A stretch of DNA of 64,000 nt, taken from the NCBI RefSeq assembly GCF_001682865.1, contig NZ_MAQX01000032.1, positions 428,888 through 492,887 of the forward strand, read 5' to 3'. Source of the stretch: Bacillus sp. FJAT-26390 (GTDB lineage: Bacteria > Bacillota > Bacilli > Paenibacillales > Paenibacillaceae). The notes below the pieces were generated by a model. It was not told the origin of the DNA. It saw only the letters and a list, made by a program, of their open reading frames with translations, and ran no database searches. Below, in pieces: positions 8,548 to 16,572 of this stretch (the stretch's first letter is position 1; each line of letters starts with the position of its first letter). Made by a program: the position numbers and the translations under genes.

Positions 8548-9348
8548 TTACGATTTATTTAATTCACGTTTAAATTCTTTCTCCCATCCTTCAACAACTC
8601 GGAGGTTCTCTGCGAATAACTCCACATCGGAATGTTGTTTGATCTCTTCCTTAATGGGTCCTTTTATCGCATTCAAATTTGTGACATTCGAAGGTTTGAT
8701 TAATGTATCGTCCAAAGAGTATTCTTGAAATAGACTTTCCCATGTTTGAGTCGTCAATTGCTTATCGAAATGAGACTTAATCACTTCTTGAAGAGCCTGA
8801 TTTTGATTCTTTTTGGCAAGCTGATAGAGCTGAATAAGGACAGCTTTATAGGGAGACTTATATGACTTCATGCAATGAGCAATTTTAACGTAGAAGTCTT
8901 CAAATTCCAAGGTGTGATAGTAATCATACAGTTCGCCGTTACCGAAGATCATTTGGCTTGCAAAGTAATCTGCCTTACGCTCGGTTAAATCGAATTCAAT
9001 GGAAATGTCATATCCATTCCCATGAAGTTTTAACTCTTCACTTTCGGTAAGGTGATAGATTTCATGCCAATAGATAAAGTATTGATACACGCGAGGTTGG
9101 GCAGTATTAATAATAGGCACGTTTTGCCCGTTAGGAAACCTGCGAATAGCTCCTCCCCAATTGAGGTCAGGAATAGGGACCTCAATTAATTGATTTAGCT
9201 TTAAGATCTCAAACGCTTGTTGCTCAATAGGGAAGGTACGCCATTTAATTAGACGTTTTTCTATATACGCAATATGGTCTTCAACTTCTTTGCTTATTTG
9301 AGCATTTAGTTCAACTGTTTCATCCAAGTTTGCACTCGTAATTCTCAC
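8548..9348 (-). CDS. ImmA/IrrE-family zinc metallopeptidase
   Basis: 266 aa from a GTG start with an AAAGGGTG site. The zinc-binding HEIYH is at residues 95-99 (FIYWHEIYHLTE), and the third ligand region is ERKADYFASQMI near 123. This is the signature of ImmA/IrrE peptidases, which inactivate a cognate repressor by cleavage, as ImmA does with ImmR in ICEBs1. The partner is probably the XRE protein encoded 16 bp upstream. The helical C-terminal ~110 residues have no match I recognise and may sense the trigger. Confidence 0.85.
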   Translation of the reverse strand: MRITSANLDETVELNAQISKEVEDHIAYIEKRLIKWRTFPIEQQAFEILKLNQLIEVPIPDLNWGGAIRRFPNGQNVPIINTAQPRVYQYFIYWHEIYHLTESEELKLHGNGYDISIEFDLTERKADYFASQMIFGNGELYDYYHTLEFEDFYVKIAHCMKSYKSPYKAVLIQLYQLAKKNQNQALQEVIKSHFDKQLTTQTWESLFQEYSLDDTLIKPSNVTNLNAIKGPIKEEIKQHSDVELFAENLRVVEGWEKEFKRELNKS

Positions 9349-9364
9349 TCGATATCACCCTTTC

Positions 9365-9730
9365 TTATTTCTGGTAAAGGGCATAGATGTCCAGAATATT
9401 GTCCAGCCCATCCAACAAATGCTGTGCTCTTTCGCTTCTTGCTTCGCCAATTCCGTGGTCGGAATATGCATATACTGGTTCAGGAGGCGTTATTATAATT
9501 CTGCTCTCCAAGAAGTAATTTTCCGGCAAGTCAAACCTTTGATTGATCGTAGCAATTTGGTTATTATAGATGGTGGAGTTTGGGCTTTCTGCTTTCAGGA
9601 TTAGATCGATGGTTGGTCGCGATATACCTGTTAGTTTAGACAGTGAAATCTTGGTGTAACCTTTGAACCTCATAAACGCCTTGATGTTCTCTGCAATTTG
9701 CGTCCGGTGGTCGAAAAAGTTGATCGTCAT
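9365..9730 (-). CDS. XRE-family transcriptional regulator
   Basis: 121 aa from the ATG at 9730; an upstream in-frame GTG lies inside the AGAGGTGG ribosome site and is rejected. Residues ~8-58 form a helix-turn-helix (IAENIKAFMRFKGYTKISLS, then KLTGISRPTIDLIL). The ~60-residue tail is probably the dimerisation or peptidase-target segment. It heads the operon with the ImmA-like and PIN-like genes. A perfect palindrome just upstream of its promoter is the likely autoregulatory operator. Confidence 0.85.
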   Translation of the reverse strand: MTINFFDHRTQIAENIKAFMRFKGYTKISLSKLTGISRPTIDLILKAESPNSTIYNNQIATINQRFDLPENYFLESRIIITPPEPVYAYSDHGIGEARSERAQHLLDGLDNILDIYALYQK

Positions 9731-9761
9731 TATAGCCACCTCTTTTCTAATTTATACATTC

Positions 9762-9813
9762 ATTATACAGGACTTAGGTAAAATGTAAAAGCAATTTTTA
9801 CACTATGTAAAAA
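9762..9813 (-). promoter_or_regulatory. Promoter and palindromic operator of the XRE operon
   Basis: On the minus strand, TTTACA (9784-9789) and TATAAT (9762-9767) are separated by 16 bp, a good sigma-A promoter ~32 bp from the start codon. Immediately upstream, TTTTTACACTATGTAAAAA (9795-9813) is a perfect 8-3-8 palindrome, and a half-site (TGTAAAA, 9784-9790) overlaps the -35 box. The geometry suits a dimeric repressor blocking RNA polymerase. Confidence 0.75.
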
Positions 9814-9915
9814 TGTTATATTCATTCCCGTATTTTTTATAACTTATACGTCCATTAGACAACATTCCTTCCGTTTAAACCCACATAGGGAATTTGTTCC
9901 TTATTAGACGCACAC

Positions 9916-9949
9916 AAACGGCTCCCTTAGCCTTCCCAGGGAGCCGTTT
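9916..9949. terminator. Strong bidirectional terminator
   Basis: AAACGGCTCCCT (9916-9927) pairs with AGGGAGCCGTTTT (9938-9950) around a 10-nt loop. Probably the original terminator of the stalk-domain gene whose remnant lies next to it on the minus strand. Confidence 0.8.
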
Positions 9950-9956
9950 TGTTATT

Positions 9957-10195
9957 ACTCAACCACGATCTTCAAGTCTTTAGAATCGAGGACAAGCGTC
10001 TGCCGGACGCATCAACCAAAGCACGGATTGGAGCCATCCAAACGCCATCCTTATTCGTATTTCCGCAAAGAGACTGGCTTCATCTGCATTGTAAGTTACC
10101 GTATCTTTGCCGAGTTCATAACTAAGCGTGTGGTTCTTAAATTTGAACAGTCAGCTTGCTGTCGGTAATCGATACAGTGCCACCAAGTTCTTCTT
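9957..10195 (-). pseudogene. Remnant of a copper amine oxidase N-domain-like (stalk-domain) protein
   Basis: Fragments in different minus-strand frames read LGGTVSITDSKLTVQI, TVTYNADEASLFAEIR, GVWMAPIRALVDASG and finally LDSKDLKIVVE followed by a stop. This order matches the C-terminal repeat of surface proteins with the copper amine oxidase N-terminal (stalk) domain, common in Paenibacillus. At least two frameshifts and an in-frame stop are present, so the gene is dead. Assignment is by pattern only. Confidence 0.5.
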
Positions 10196-10203
10196 TACTG
10201 CAG

Positions 10204-10273
10204 GTTGACTCCGCGTTGGCTTCGACTCATAAAAAATAAAGAGCAACGGCATGAACTGACCGTACTCTTTATT
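10204..10273 (-). repeat. GTTGAC motif plus hairpin (copy 2)
   Basis: GTTGACTCCGCGTTGGC (10204-10220) is followed by a hairpin, AATAAAGAG (10235-10243) pairing with CTCTTTATT (10265-10273), with an inner ACGG/CCGT stem. Stem sequences differ from the other copies but the architecture is the same. No sulfurtransferase code is recognisable beside this copy. Confidence 0.6.
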
Positions 10274-10450
10274 CCACATGCATACTTGTTGATTTTCTGT
10301 TGATCGTTGTTTGCATCTCACAGAATTATTGACTCGTATCAGCAGGCTGGGTTTGCAGCACCGCTATGACTCAGGCCCTTGTCAGTCTGTATCGCGTATT
10401 GTGAAGTATATTCGGGTTGACCGTTCTGTAAGTACTTTCAGGAGCCGAAT

Positions 10451-10520
10451 GTTGACTACGTGTTGACTTCGGAGAATAAAAATACATCGCCTGAGCCAAC
10501 TGGCTACATAGCGATGTATT
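10451..10520 (-). repeat. GTTGAC motif plus hairpin (copy 3)
   Basis: GTTGACTACGTGTTGAC (10451-10467) precedes AATACATCGC (10481-10490) paired with GCGATGTATT (10511-10520), plus an inner GCC/GGC stem. It lies at the 3' end of the sulfurtransferase remnant 10537-10620, where the intact gene also has its terminator. Confidence 0.7.
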
Positions 10521-10536
10521 CATTGTGAAAGTACTA

Positions 10537-10620
10537 CTATATGTCCTTCGGGATTTCCTCATTGCCAACAGCCACCGTATTCCCCTCATAACTACTCCAA
10601 TCACTCCAGCTGCCTGCATA
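10537..10620 (-). pseudogene. Sulfurtransferase C-terminal remnant
   Basis: The minus strand encodes YAGSWSDWSSYEGNTVAVGN and a few more residues to a TAG stop at 10537. This aligns with YAGSWSDWISVEGNPVAVGD at the end of the intact paralogue. The frame is clean over 27 codons, then homology ends abruptly at about 10620, next to the promoter region of the oxidoreductase. Confidence 0.8.
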
Positions 10621-10683
10621 TGTTATAACGTCGGATTATCATGACGCCTATGTTACACTAGGGTGACAAAGGAGGAGGCATTA

Positions 10684-11724
10684 TTGAATAAACAAAAAAT
10701 CGTGATTATTGGCGCAGGGATTGTCGGGGCGTCCGTCGCCTATCATCTGGCCAAACGAAATCAAGATGTAACAGTTATTGAACGACACTCCTCCGCGGCG
10801 CGTGAAGTCACGGAAAAATCTTTTGCCTGGATACATACGACTCATAGGGTGGCTCCCGAATATTGGCATTTGTACGATACGGCTTTGGAAGAATACCATA
10901 CGCTTCAGCAAGAGCTGTCCGAACTGAAAATTCATTGGCATGGAGCGCTGACTTGGGGTACTCCGCCCCTAAGGGAGCAACTTCACTTTCAAAAATTAAA
11001 CCGGGAGCAGCTTGAGGCATTGGAGCCGAATCTGAAGGAATATCCGGATGAAGCGATGTTTGTCAGCGAAGAAGGTGCATTGGACCCTATAGGGGTAACG
11101 GAGCTGTTGCTCAGCAAAGCGCGGGAGTACGGAGCGAAGGTTCAGTTCGGTACCAACGTTACACAGCTGCAGCAAGAAGATTCCCGTCTAGTCGGCGTCC
11201 ATACGTCCAATGGTTTTCTGGAGTCTGATGTCGTGGTATTGGCAGCAGGTACAGGCATACCCGAACTTTGCAGCCCGTTAGGTTGTCGCGTGCCGGTAAC
11301 GTCGTCGCCTTCCATTCTGATTCGGATGAAAACTGCGAATAAACTAATAAGCACATTAATCTCAAATGCGCAATTTGAAGCGCGTCAACTGACAGATCAT
11401 ACGCTGCTGGCTGCGGAAGATTATATCGACGAGTCGGAGGAAAACGGACCAGAGGCGGTCGGTAAGCGAGCGTTCGACACGTTGCGCCGCAGTCTGAAAG
11501 ACGGGGATCAACTGGAACTGGAAAGCATAAAGGTCGGGATGAGACCAATGCCTGAAGACGGCTATCCGATCGTGGGCTTCCACGATCATATAAAAGGACT
11601 TTATCTGGCGGTGATGCATTCTGCAATTACGCTGGCGCCGCTGATTGCGCATCTGGCTGCAAGCGAAATAATCGATCGGGAATCAAGAAGTGAATTAGAC
11701 CCTTGTCGACTCTCCCGATTTTAG
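10684..11724 (+). CDS. FAD-dependent oxidoreductase (D-amino-acid oxidase/GlyOx type)
   Basis: 346 aa from TTG at 10684, chosen because AAAGGAGGAGG sits 7 bp upstream; the in-frame GTG at 10663 lies before that site. The N-terminal dinucleotide fold is IVIIGAGIVGASVAYHLAKR, and VVVLAAGTGIPEL and a C-terminal GMRPMPEDGYPIVG are typical of the DAO family. Such enzymes oxidise amines or amino acids with FAD. The substrate is not predictable. At ~346 aa it is near the shorter end for the family but looks complete. No operon partner; it stands among remnants. Confidence 0.85.
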   Translation: MNKQKIVIIGAGIVGASVAYHLAKRNQDVTVIERHSSAAREVTEKSFAWIHTTHRVAPEYWHLYDTALEEYHTLQQELSELKIHWHGALTWGTPPLREQLHFQKLNREQLEALEPNLKEYPDEAMFVSEEGALDPIGVTELLLSKAREYGAKVQFGTNVTQLQQEDSRLVGVHTSNGFLESDVVVLAAGTGIPELCSPLGCRVPVTSSPSILIRMKTANKLISTLISNAQFEARQLTDHTLLAAEDYIDESEENGPEAVGKRAFDTLRRSLKDGDQLELESIKVGMRPMPEDGYPIVGFHDHIKGLYLAVMHSAITLAPLIAHLAASEIIDRESRSELDPCRLSRF

Positions 11725-11883
11725 GACTACTCGAGGGATGTTCCCGTTGCTTCTCGCGCGTGAGGTCTTTAATCAGTACGTGAAGTGCTGTAGTGCAATA
11801 TAAAGCTCCAGCATGACGATGACGGTCGTCCGACCACGAGCAAACCCAACATTACCGTTTTGTAAGCACGTTCACCCCCATTC

Positions 11884-11956
11884 GTTGACTCCGTGTTGAC
11901 CTCGATACTCCTTGGAATAACGCAAAAGAGTACATCGCCACATCAACGATGTACTC
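11884..11956 (-). repeat. GTTGAC motif plus hairpin (copy 4)
   Basis: GTTGACTCCGTGTTGAC (11884-11900) and the hairpin GAGTACATCG (11928-11937)/CGATGTACTC (11947-11956). Like copies 1 and 3 it lies just 3' of sulfurtransferase coding sequence on the minus strand. Confidence 0.7.
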
Positions 11957-11988
11957 CAAATTACATACTGTATATCTGCTTAAGCCTT

Positions 11989-12053
11989 CTACTTTTCCCC
12001 AGTCGCAATAGAATTCTTACTGTAAGAAATCCAATCGCTCCTGCTAAAGCTCA
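11989..12053 (-). pseudogene. Sulfurtransferase C-terminal remnant
   Basis: The minus strand reads VSFSRSDWISYSKNSIATGE, then Lys and a TAG stop. It is collinear with the last ~20 residues of the intact sulfurtransferase, including SDWIS and the stop position. More diverged than the 10537 copy. No upstream coding sequence survives. Confidence 0.65.
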
Positions 12054-12218
12054 CTTGAACTACTGCTTTTAGAAGGATCGAGTCATGAAGAACAGTAACG
12101 TATGCATTCTTTTACTTTAGGTGCTCATGGCAATCATTTTTGAACGAAAGGAAAATACTTGGACGCCTTTAAGTAAGCTTAGTAGCCTCCAATCCCCCCG
12201 CTTACGTTTTTACTTCCT

Positions 12219-12686
12219 TTAATATTGTCCTTTAATGACAAAAAACGAGCCCCGAATGGTTCCAGCTAGTTTAGACTTCTGCCTAGCAAACTTAAACTTC
12301 CCTTCCAACTCCTTTGGTACCTCCATACCCTCAGCAAGCTTAAAACCAACGGCCCGCTTCTTAGGGTCATCAACCGTATACATGACATTAATTCCAAGAC
12401 CATCCTCATAAAAGACGTAGGTAAATTGGATATTTTCCACTTGAAAACGCGACGTTTCTAAAGGTTTGGCCGTAAACACTATATCACGCTCTTTCAAAAT
12501 GCGGTTCACATACTCAAGGTTTTCCTGACTTTCGCTTGCGGGTACGATCGTAAATTCATGTTTGTATTTGTTCATAAAGTAACGGGCTTCATTCGCACGT
12601 AAACCAGCTAACGCTTCTGCTACAGGTGAAGACTCTAAACCCACCGTAGATACATTTTTGAAATCAACGATATAGGACATTCTCAT
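12219..12686 (-). CDS. Hypothetical protein, cotranscribed with GyrI-like gene
   Basis: 155 aa, mixed alpha/beta with no signal peptide or membrane segment. The N-terminus reads MSYIVDFKNVSTVGLESSPV (Met3 onward). The ATG at 12680 may be the true start, since GGAGAGATGAG overlaps the first codons. I do not recognise the family. It begins ~18-24 bp after the GyrI-like gene stop, so both are probably one transcript under the control of the divergent WYL regulator. Confidence 0.7.
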   Translation of the reverse strand: MRMSYIVDFKNVSTVGLESSPVAEALAGLRANEARYFMNKYKHEFTIVPASESQENLEYVNRILKERDIVFTAKPLETSRFQVENIQFTYVFYEDGLGINVMYTVDDPKKRAVGFKLAEGMEVPKELEGKFKFARQKSKLAGTIRGSFFVIKGQY

Positions 12687-12703
12687 CTCTCCAATGAATT
12701 CGT

Positions 12704-13183
12704 TTATTTTCTAACAACTGGAATCCATACTTCACCATAGACGAGGCCGTCTCGCTGCCCCATCTCAACCGTTGCATTGGGTCCACCAACATAGGCGAAA
12801 ATTTGGGCTTCTGGCAAGACTTGACCAAAGGCAATACCTGTAAGCTTATTGCTCATCTCTTCGGCCGTATTTCCTTCGCCTTTAACGACAAGGTATTGCC
12901 CCTTCGGGAATTGAATAACTCTGTGCTCTTCCGGTACCGATGCTTCTGTCATCACACCGGCATAATACATCATCCTGTGATTTACAGCTTCGTTCACGGC
13001 AAAAATGTAGTCATTCGTGGCAATGGCCTTTAAAGCGTTAAGCCTTCCATCCTGCTCCACTGCCCGCCAAAAGTTTTCCTTTTCCTTATTTATGCCGGCA
13101 TAATCTGTGTAATCACTCTTCAACTCCGTGCCAATACCTAGAACGATAAAGCTGTCTTTTTCCTCAAGGGTATACACTGCCAT
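12704..13183 (-). CDS. GyrI-like small-molecule-binding domain protein
   Basis: 159 aa from the ATG at 13183 with AAAGGAGTG upstream. It has the AraC effector-binding (GyrI/SHS2-type) pattern: N-terminal strand YTLEEKDSFIVLGIGTEL, KENFWRAVEQDGRL, then PKGQYLVVKGEG, and ending YGEVWIPV. Free-standing members bind hydrophobic or amphipathic ligands and can act as stress proteins. The first ~75 codons and ~100 bp upstream are duplicated at 13850-14190. Confidence 0.8.
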   Translation of the reverse strand: MAVYTLEEKDSFIVLGIGTELKSDYTDYAGINKEKENFWRAVEQDGRLNALKAIATNDYIFAVNEAVNHRMMYYAGVMTEASVPEEHRVIQFPKGQYLVVKGEGNTAEEMSNKLTGIAFGQVLPEAQIFAYVGGPNATVEMGQRDGLVYGEVWIPVVRK

Positions 13184-13213
13184 GATCAACACTCCTTTTT
13201 TTGAATGGATCAA

Positions 13214-13424
13214 ATGATTTGTTTTTCACTTGATGCGTTTATAATAACTATTAATCATGTCAAATTATGAAGCTGTTTAAAGGGCCCGATGACATGTCTG
13301 CTATTGCGTCAGATATATCCCGCAACTGAATGTTCTCTTCCACAGCGCCACTTCCTAATATTAGTGCTTTAGGTAGTAGAAGTCTATTGGAGCCATAAAT
13401 GGGCAGCGTTAATTTTACTACCCA
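13214..13424. other. Duplicated promoter region and unassigned sequence
   Basis: Positions 13184-13290 repeat the leader seen at 14078-14187, including the stub of the regulator start. From 13300 to 13400 the minus strand has an open stretch encoding KALILGSGAVEENIQLRDIS, which I cannot assign. A CTACCCATTA-type palindromic tail lies before the DoxX stop. Confidence 0.45.
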
Positions 13425-13853
13425 TTAAAGTTTGCGGCTTTTCGGACGCAGTGCCCAGGAGGCAATGCCAAGCGCTGCATAGAAAAGCGGAAGAATAATA
13501 TGGAATCCGTAGTCGCCATAATCATTAGCGAACGCATGAGACAGGGCCGCACCCGTCATTAGAAAAAAGATACCGCTATAAGCCCATTCCTTAAGCCGTG
13601 GAAAACCTGGCATTACGATCGCAATGACTCCAAGCAATTTCCAACCTCCGAGAATGTTCGTGACATATAACGGGAATCCAATATCCGTCACTAGATCGGC
13701 ATTCCCCCCATATCGCATCAGTTGCCCGATACCGCTTAATGCAATTGAGAATGCCAGTATTATTGTGACAGTCCAATAAGCGACCATCCTTCCAATAGGA
13801 CGGTATCCTGCTTTCGCGATTTTTTCATTTCCCACGATCGTACTCATTTTCAT
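13425..13853 (-). CDS. DoxX-like membrane protein
   Basis: 142 aa with four predicted membrane helices (about 28-48, 66-84, 92-108, 115-133). The pattern GIGQLMRYGG ... LGGWKLLGVIAIVMPGFPRL ... LPLFYAALGIASWALRP is typical of DoxX-like proteins, whose roles include redox or quinone-linked stress functions. Its ATG overlaps the stop of the truncated GyrI-like gene (ATGA), so it is probably translated by coupling to that stub. Confidence 0.8.
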   Translation of the reverse strand: MKMSTIVGNEKIAKAGYRPIGRMVAYWTVTIILAFSIALSGIGQLMRYGGNADLVTDIGFPLYVTNILGGWKLLGVIAIVMPGFPRLKEWAYSGIFFLMTGAALSHAFANDYGDYGFHIILPLFYAALGIASWALRPKSRKL

Positions 13854-14077
13854 TCCTCGTACATCCTCTTGTGATTTACAGCTTCGTTCACGGCAAAAAT
13901 GTAGTCATTCGCGGCAATGGCCTTTAAATCGTCAAGTCTTCCATCCTGCTCCACTGCTCGCCAAAAGTTTTCCTTTTCCTTGTTCATACCTTTATAATCC
14001 GTGTAATCGCTCTTTAGCTCCGTTCCAATCCCTAGAATAATAAAGCTGTCTTTTTCCTCAAGGGAATACGCTACCAT
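13850..14077 (-). pseudogene. Truncated duplicate of the GyrI-like gene
   Basis: 75 codons from the ATG at 14077, ~90% identical to the first 75 residues of the 12704-13183 gene, ending KRMYEE at a stop that overlaps the DoxX ATG. The rest of the domain is absent. The ribosome site and promoter were duplicated too, so the stub may now serve as a leader cistron for DoxX. Confidence 0.85.
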
Positions 14078-14182
14078 GATCGACACTCCTTTTTTGAATA
14101 AATTAAATAATTTGTTATTTCACTTGATACGTTTATAATAGCTATAAATCATGTCAAAATATGATACTGTTTAGAGGGCCAC

Positions 14183-15205
14183 ATGAAAAAAGTTGAACGG
14201 ATTAACATCATCATGCGGTACATCAACAACCGCGCCCACTTTACCATTTCTGAAATCATGCGAGAATTCAACATTTCTCGTTCGACGGCGATTAGAGATG
14301 TCAGAGAAATTGAAGCGATGGGAATGCCGCTTGTCGCCGAAGTCGGGAGGGACGGGGGTTATTTTGTCATGAATAGCTCTGTCCTACCCACTGTCCGCTT
14401 TACCGATAATGAAATTAAAGCTCTTTTTATTGCCTTTATGGCTACAAGAAATCAACAACTCCCCTATCTTAAAAGTCGCCAATCTTTAGCGGAAAAAATA
14501 CTCGGCCTCATCTCGAATAACCAGCAGGATGATCTTGTTCTGTTAAATCAAATTTTGCTGTTCGAAGGAACCAACCCCCACAATCCCGACCTGCTTGATC
14601 TGACAGATCTGCCCCATCCTATGTTAGAACAACTCATCCAAATCCTTCTTATCGACAGCTATTTAGTGGTTTCCGTCGAAGAAGGAAGAGAAATAAAGTC
14701 TTATCCCATTTACCTCATGCATCTATATCGTGAAAAAAGCTCATGGCAAATTGAAGGCTTTGACTTAGATGAGGAAAAGAGGCGGATAATTTCTGTCGAT
14801 AATCTCACCGATGTCAAACCATACCCTGAGAAAAAAAGAATAAGCAAGAAGAAGATTGTCGAACAATTAAGCAAGCAGGAAGAAGCCATCAACCTAGTCC
14901 TCGAACTCGGTCCAAAGGCGATTGCCCAGTACAAAAAATACTATCCTTTACATATTTCCATTTCATACACAAATCCTTATCAAACTACAGCTGTTCTAAA
15001 AACATTTATCAATGTTCATCATGCGGAGGAATTGGCTGAAATAACAAATTGGCTGCTTTTTCTAGGTAGTGACATCAAGGTTAGGGAGGTGCCGAAAGAG
15101 ATTTTGGAGAGTTTGCAGGAGAGGGTGGATGTTTTAGGGAACAGCAAGCGGATAAAGCGCTGGAGTAAAGAGAAGCAAGACCTGGAAGGGGAAAAATTTT
15201 GCTGA
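14183..15205 (+). CDS. WYL-domain transcriptional regulator (DeoR/YafY type)
   Basis: 340 aa. The N-terminal winged helix is KKVERINIIMRYINNRAHFT, then ISEIMREFNISRSTAIRDVREIEAMG. A WYL-type ligand-binding region follows (YPIYLMHLYREKSSWQIEGF, then DLDEEKRRIISVDNLT) and then a C-terminal extension. It is divergent from the truncated GyrI/DoxX genes, sharing a ~105-bp region, and probably regulates them and the upstream copy. A degenerate 5' stub of the same arrangement survives at 13250-13290. Confidence 0.85.
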   Translation: MKKVERINIIMRYINNRAHFTISEIMREFNISRSTAIRDVREIEAMGMPLVAEVGRDGGYFVMNSSVLPTVRFTDNEIKALFIAFMATRNQQLPYLKSRQSLAEKILGLISNNQQDDLVLLNQILLFEGTNPHNPDLLDLTDLPHPMLEQLIQILLIDSYLVVSVEEGREIKSYPIYLMHLYREKSSWQIEGFDLDEEKRRIISVDNLTDVKPYPEKKRISKKKIVEQLSKQEEAINLVLELGPKAIAQYKKYYPLHISISYTNPYQTTAVLKTFINVHHAEELAEITNWLLFLGSDIKVREVPKEILESLQERVDVLGNSKRIKRWSKEKQDLEGEKFC

Positions 15206-15228
15206 TCGCAAACTCCATCTAACAACGA

Positions 15229-15262
15229 AACAACACGAGTGCATAGCGTACTACGTGTTGTT
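15229..15262 (+). terminator. Terminator of the WYL regulator gene
   Basis: AACAACACG (15229-15237) pairs with CGTGTTGTT (15254-15262), followed by TTCTTTAT. It lies 24 bp past the stop. Confidence 0.75.
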
Positions 15263-15438
15263 TTCTTTATCCACATCGAATAACCCTAACCGATCGTATG
15301 GTTAGGCATTTCCAAAAAATTCGCCCTACTTATGATACGGTTCCCGCAATGTATCTAAGCACAAAGTACAATTTGACCATAATATGATAATGGAGTGGTT
15401 TCTTTAACAACTTCTCTTTTATTACACTAATGTCTCCG

Positions 15439-16509
15439 TTACTTTAATGACTTTTCTCTACCTATGATTGCTTCAAATACTTTTTTACCTGTAGCGTCTA
15501 TCATAATTCCTTGAGAAGGCTCTTTTTTAGTAATCCATTTTATTAATTGAGCAACATAATAATCCATAAGAGAATTCGAGAAAAAAGAATAATTGGATAG
15601 CAATACAATTCCTACACGGAGTTCCTTGTTGAAAGCTAGATAACTGTTAAAACCAGCTGAACCCCCGTTATGCCAGAGGATACCTTTATCTAGAAGTTTA
15701 TCCTCACCCCAGCCAAAATAACGGTTTGAATCTCCGATCCATATAGGGATATGACTTTTTTGCAGTGTAGAGGCTATCGGATTATCATCATTTAGATTGG
15801 CTTGGACAAATAAACTCAAATCGTTAACCGATGACTTAATCCCCCCAGCTCCTTCATGTATAGAGAGATCCCAGTGAGGGACTCTCTTCCCAGTTGAAGC
15901 ATGTCCATTCAAAAACCTTCTATTCTGTTCTGAATCAAGTGTAACGGCTGTCTCATTCATCTTTAATGGGCTCGTTATGTATTTTTTCAACAGTTCATCA
16001 TACTTGCTTCCTGACACCTTGCATAGAATATTCCCCAGTAAGCCCACACCGATATTGGAATATCCAAATGAACCAATACTATCCGTGTAGTCAGCATTAG
16101 ATAGAAAAGCAGTTAAATCTTGCTCGGTATACATTGAATAAGGATTCGATCTTTTTTTAGCCAGATTGTGGTTTGTTGCCAATACAGGTAAACCAGAGGT
16201 ATGAGTAGCAAGGCTTTTCAAGGTAATCTTATTCAAATAATCGTTTTTAACGTTTGGCACAAACTTACCAACCATGTCATCCGAGGAAAGCCGTTTTTCC
16301 CGTTCCATTTCTAATAAGAGAATGGATGTGAAAACTTTGGTTATGGAGCCGATTTCAAACAACATATGCTCAGGAGGAATCGTACTTCTCTTTTGATTAT
16401 TACTGAACGAAAAGTATTCAATACGGCCCTCTCTAATAATCCCGATGGCAAGATGTAAATGTTTCTTATCTTTCGTGTAATCTGAAACAAAATTATGTAA
16501 ATCCTTCAT
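15439..16509 (-). CDS. Serine hydrolase, beta-lactamase/AmpC-like family
   Basis: 356 aa. Catalytic SxxK is S55-I-T-K58 (FEIGSITKVF), YxN is FGYSNIGVGLLG, and the HxG-type third motif is WHNGGSAGFNSY. The family covers class C beta-lactamases, DD-peptidases and esterases. No signal peptide or membrane helix is visible, which argues for a cytoplasmic or atypically exported esterase or peptidase rather than a classical resistance enzyme. AAAGGAGT precedes ATG. Single gene. Confidence 0.85.
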   Translation of the reverse strand: MKDLHNFVSDYTKDKKHLHLAIGIIREGRIEYFSFSNNQKRSTIPPEHMLFEIGSITKVFTSILLLEMEREKRLSSDDMVGKFVPNVKNDYLNKITLKSLATHTSGLPVLATNHNLAKKRSNPYSMYTEQDLTAFLSNADYTDSIGSFGYSNIGVGLLGNILCKVSGSKYDELLKKYITSPLKMNETAVTLDSEQNRRFLNGHASTGKRVPHWDLSIHEGAGGIKSSVNDLSLFVQANLNDDNPIASTLQKSHIPIWIGDSNRYFGWGEDKLLDKGILWHNGGSAGFNSYLAFNKELRVGIVLLSNYSFFSNSLMDYYVAQLIKWITKKEPSQGIMIDATGKKVFEAIIGREKSLK

Positions 16510-16572
16510 AGTAACAGCTACTCCTTTTAGTTTTATAATGCTTTCATTACTCGAATGTTGAAATCACGTTAA

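Larger units (their letters stand above)
11725..12218. other. Non-coding region with repeat copy 4 and a sulfurtransferase remnant
   Basis: Apart from the motif/hairpin at 11884-11956 and the remnant at 11989-12053, nothing recognisable is present. The region is likely degraded sequence. Confidence 0.55.

Noticed and set aside
4859-11956. GTTGAC motifs with hairpins as integron attC sites
   Set aside because: The motif does not fit GTTRRRY, hairpins do not join the motif ends, and no integron integrase is present.
15439-16509. A resistance beta-lactamase
   Set aside because: Motifs fit the wider serine-hydrolase family, but no export signal is visible and the neighbourhood gives no resistance context.
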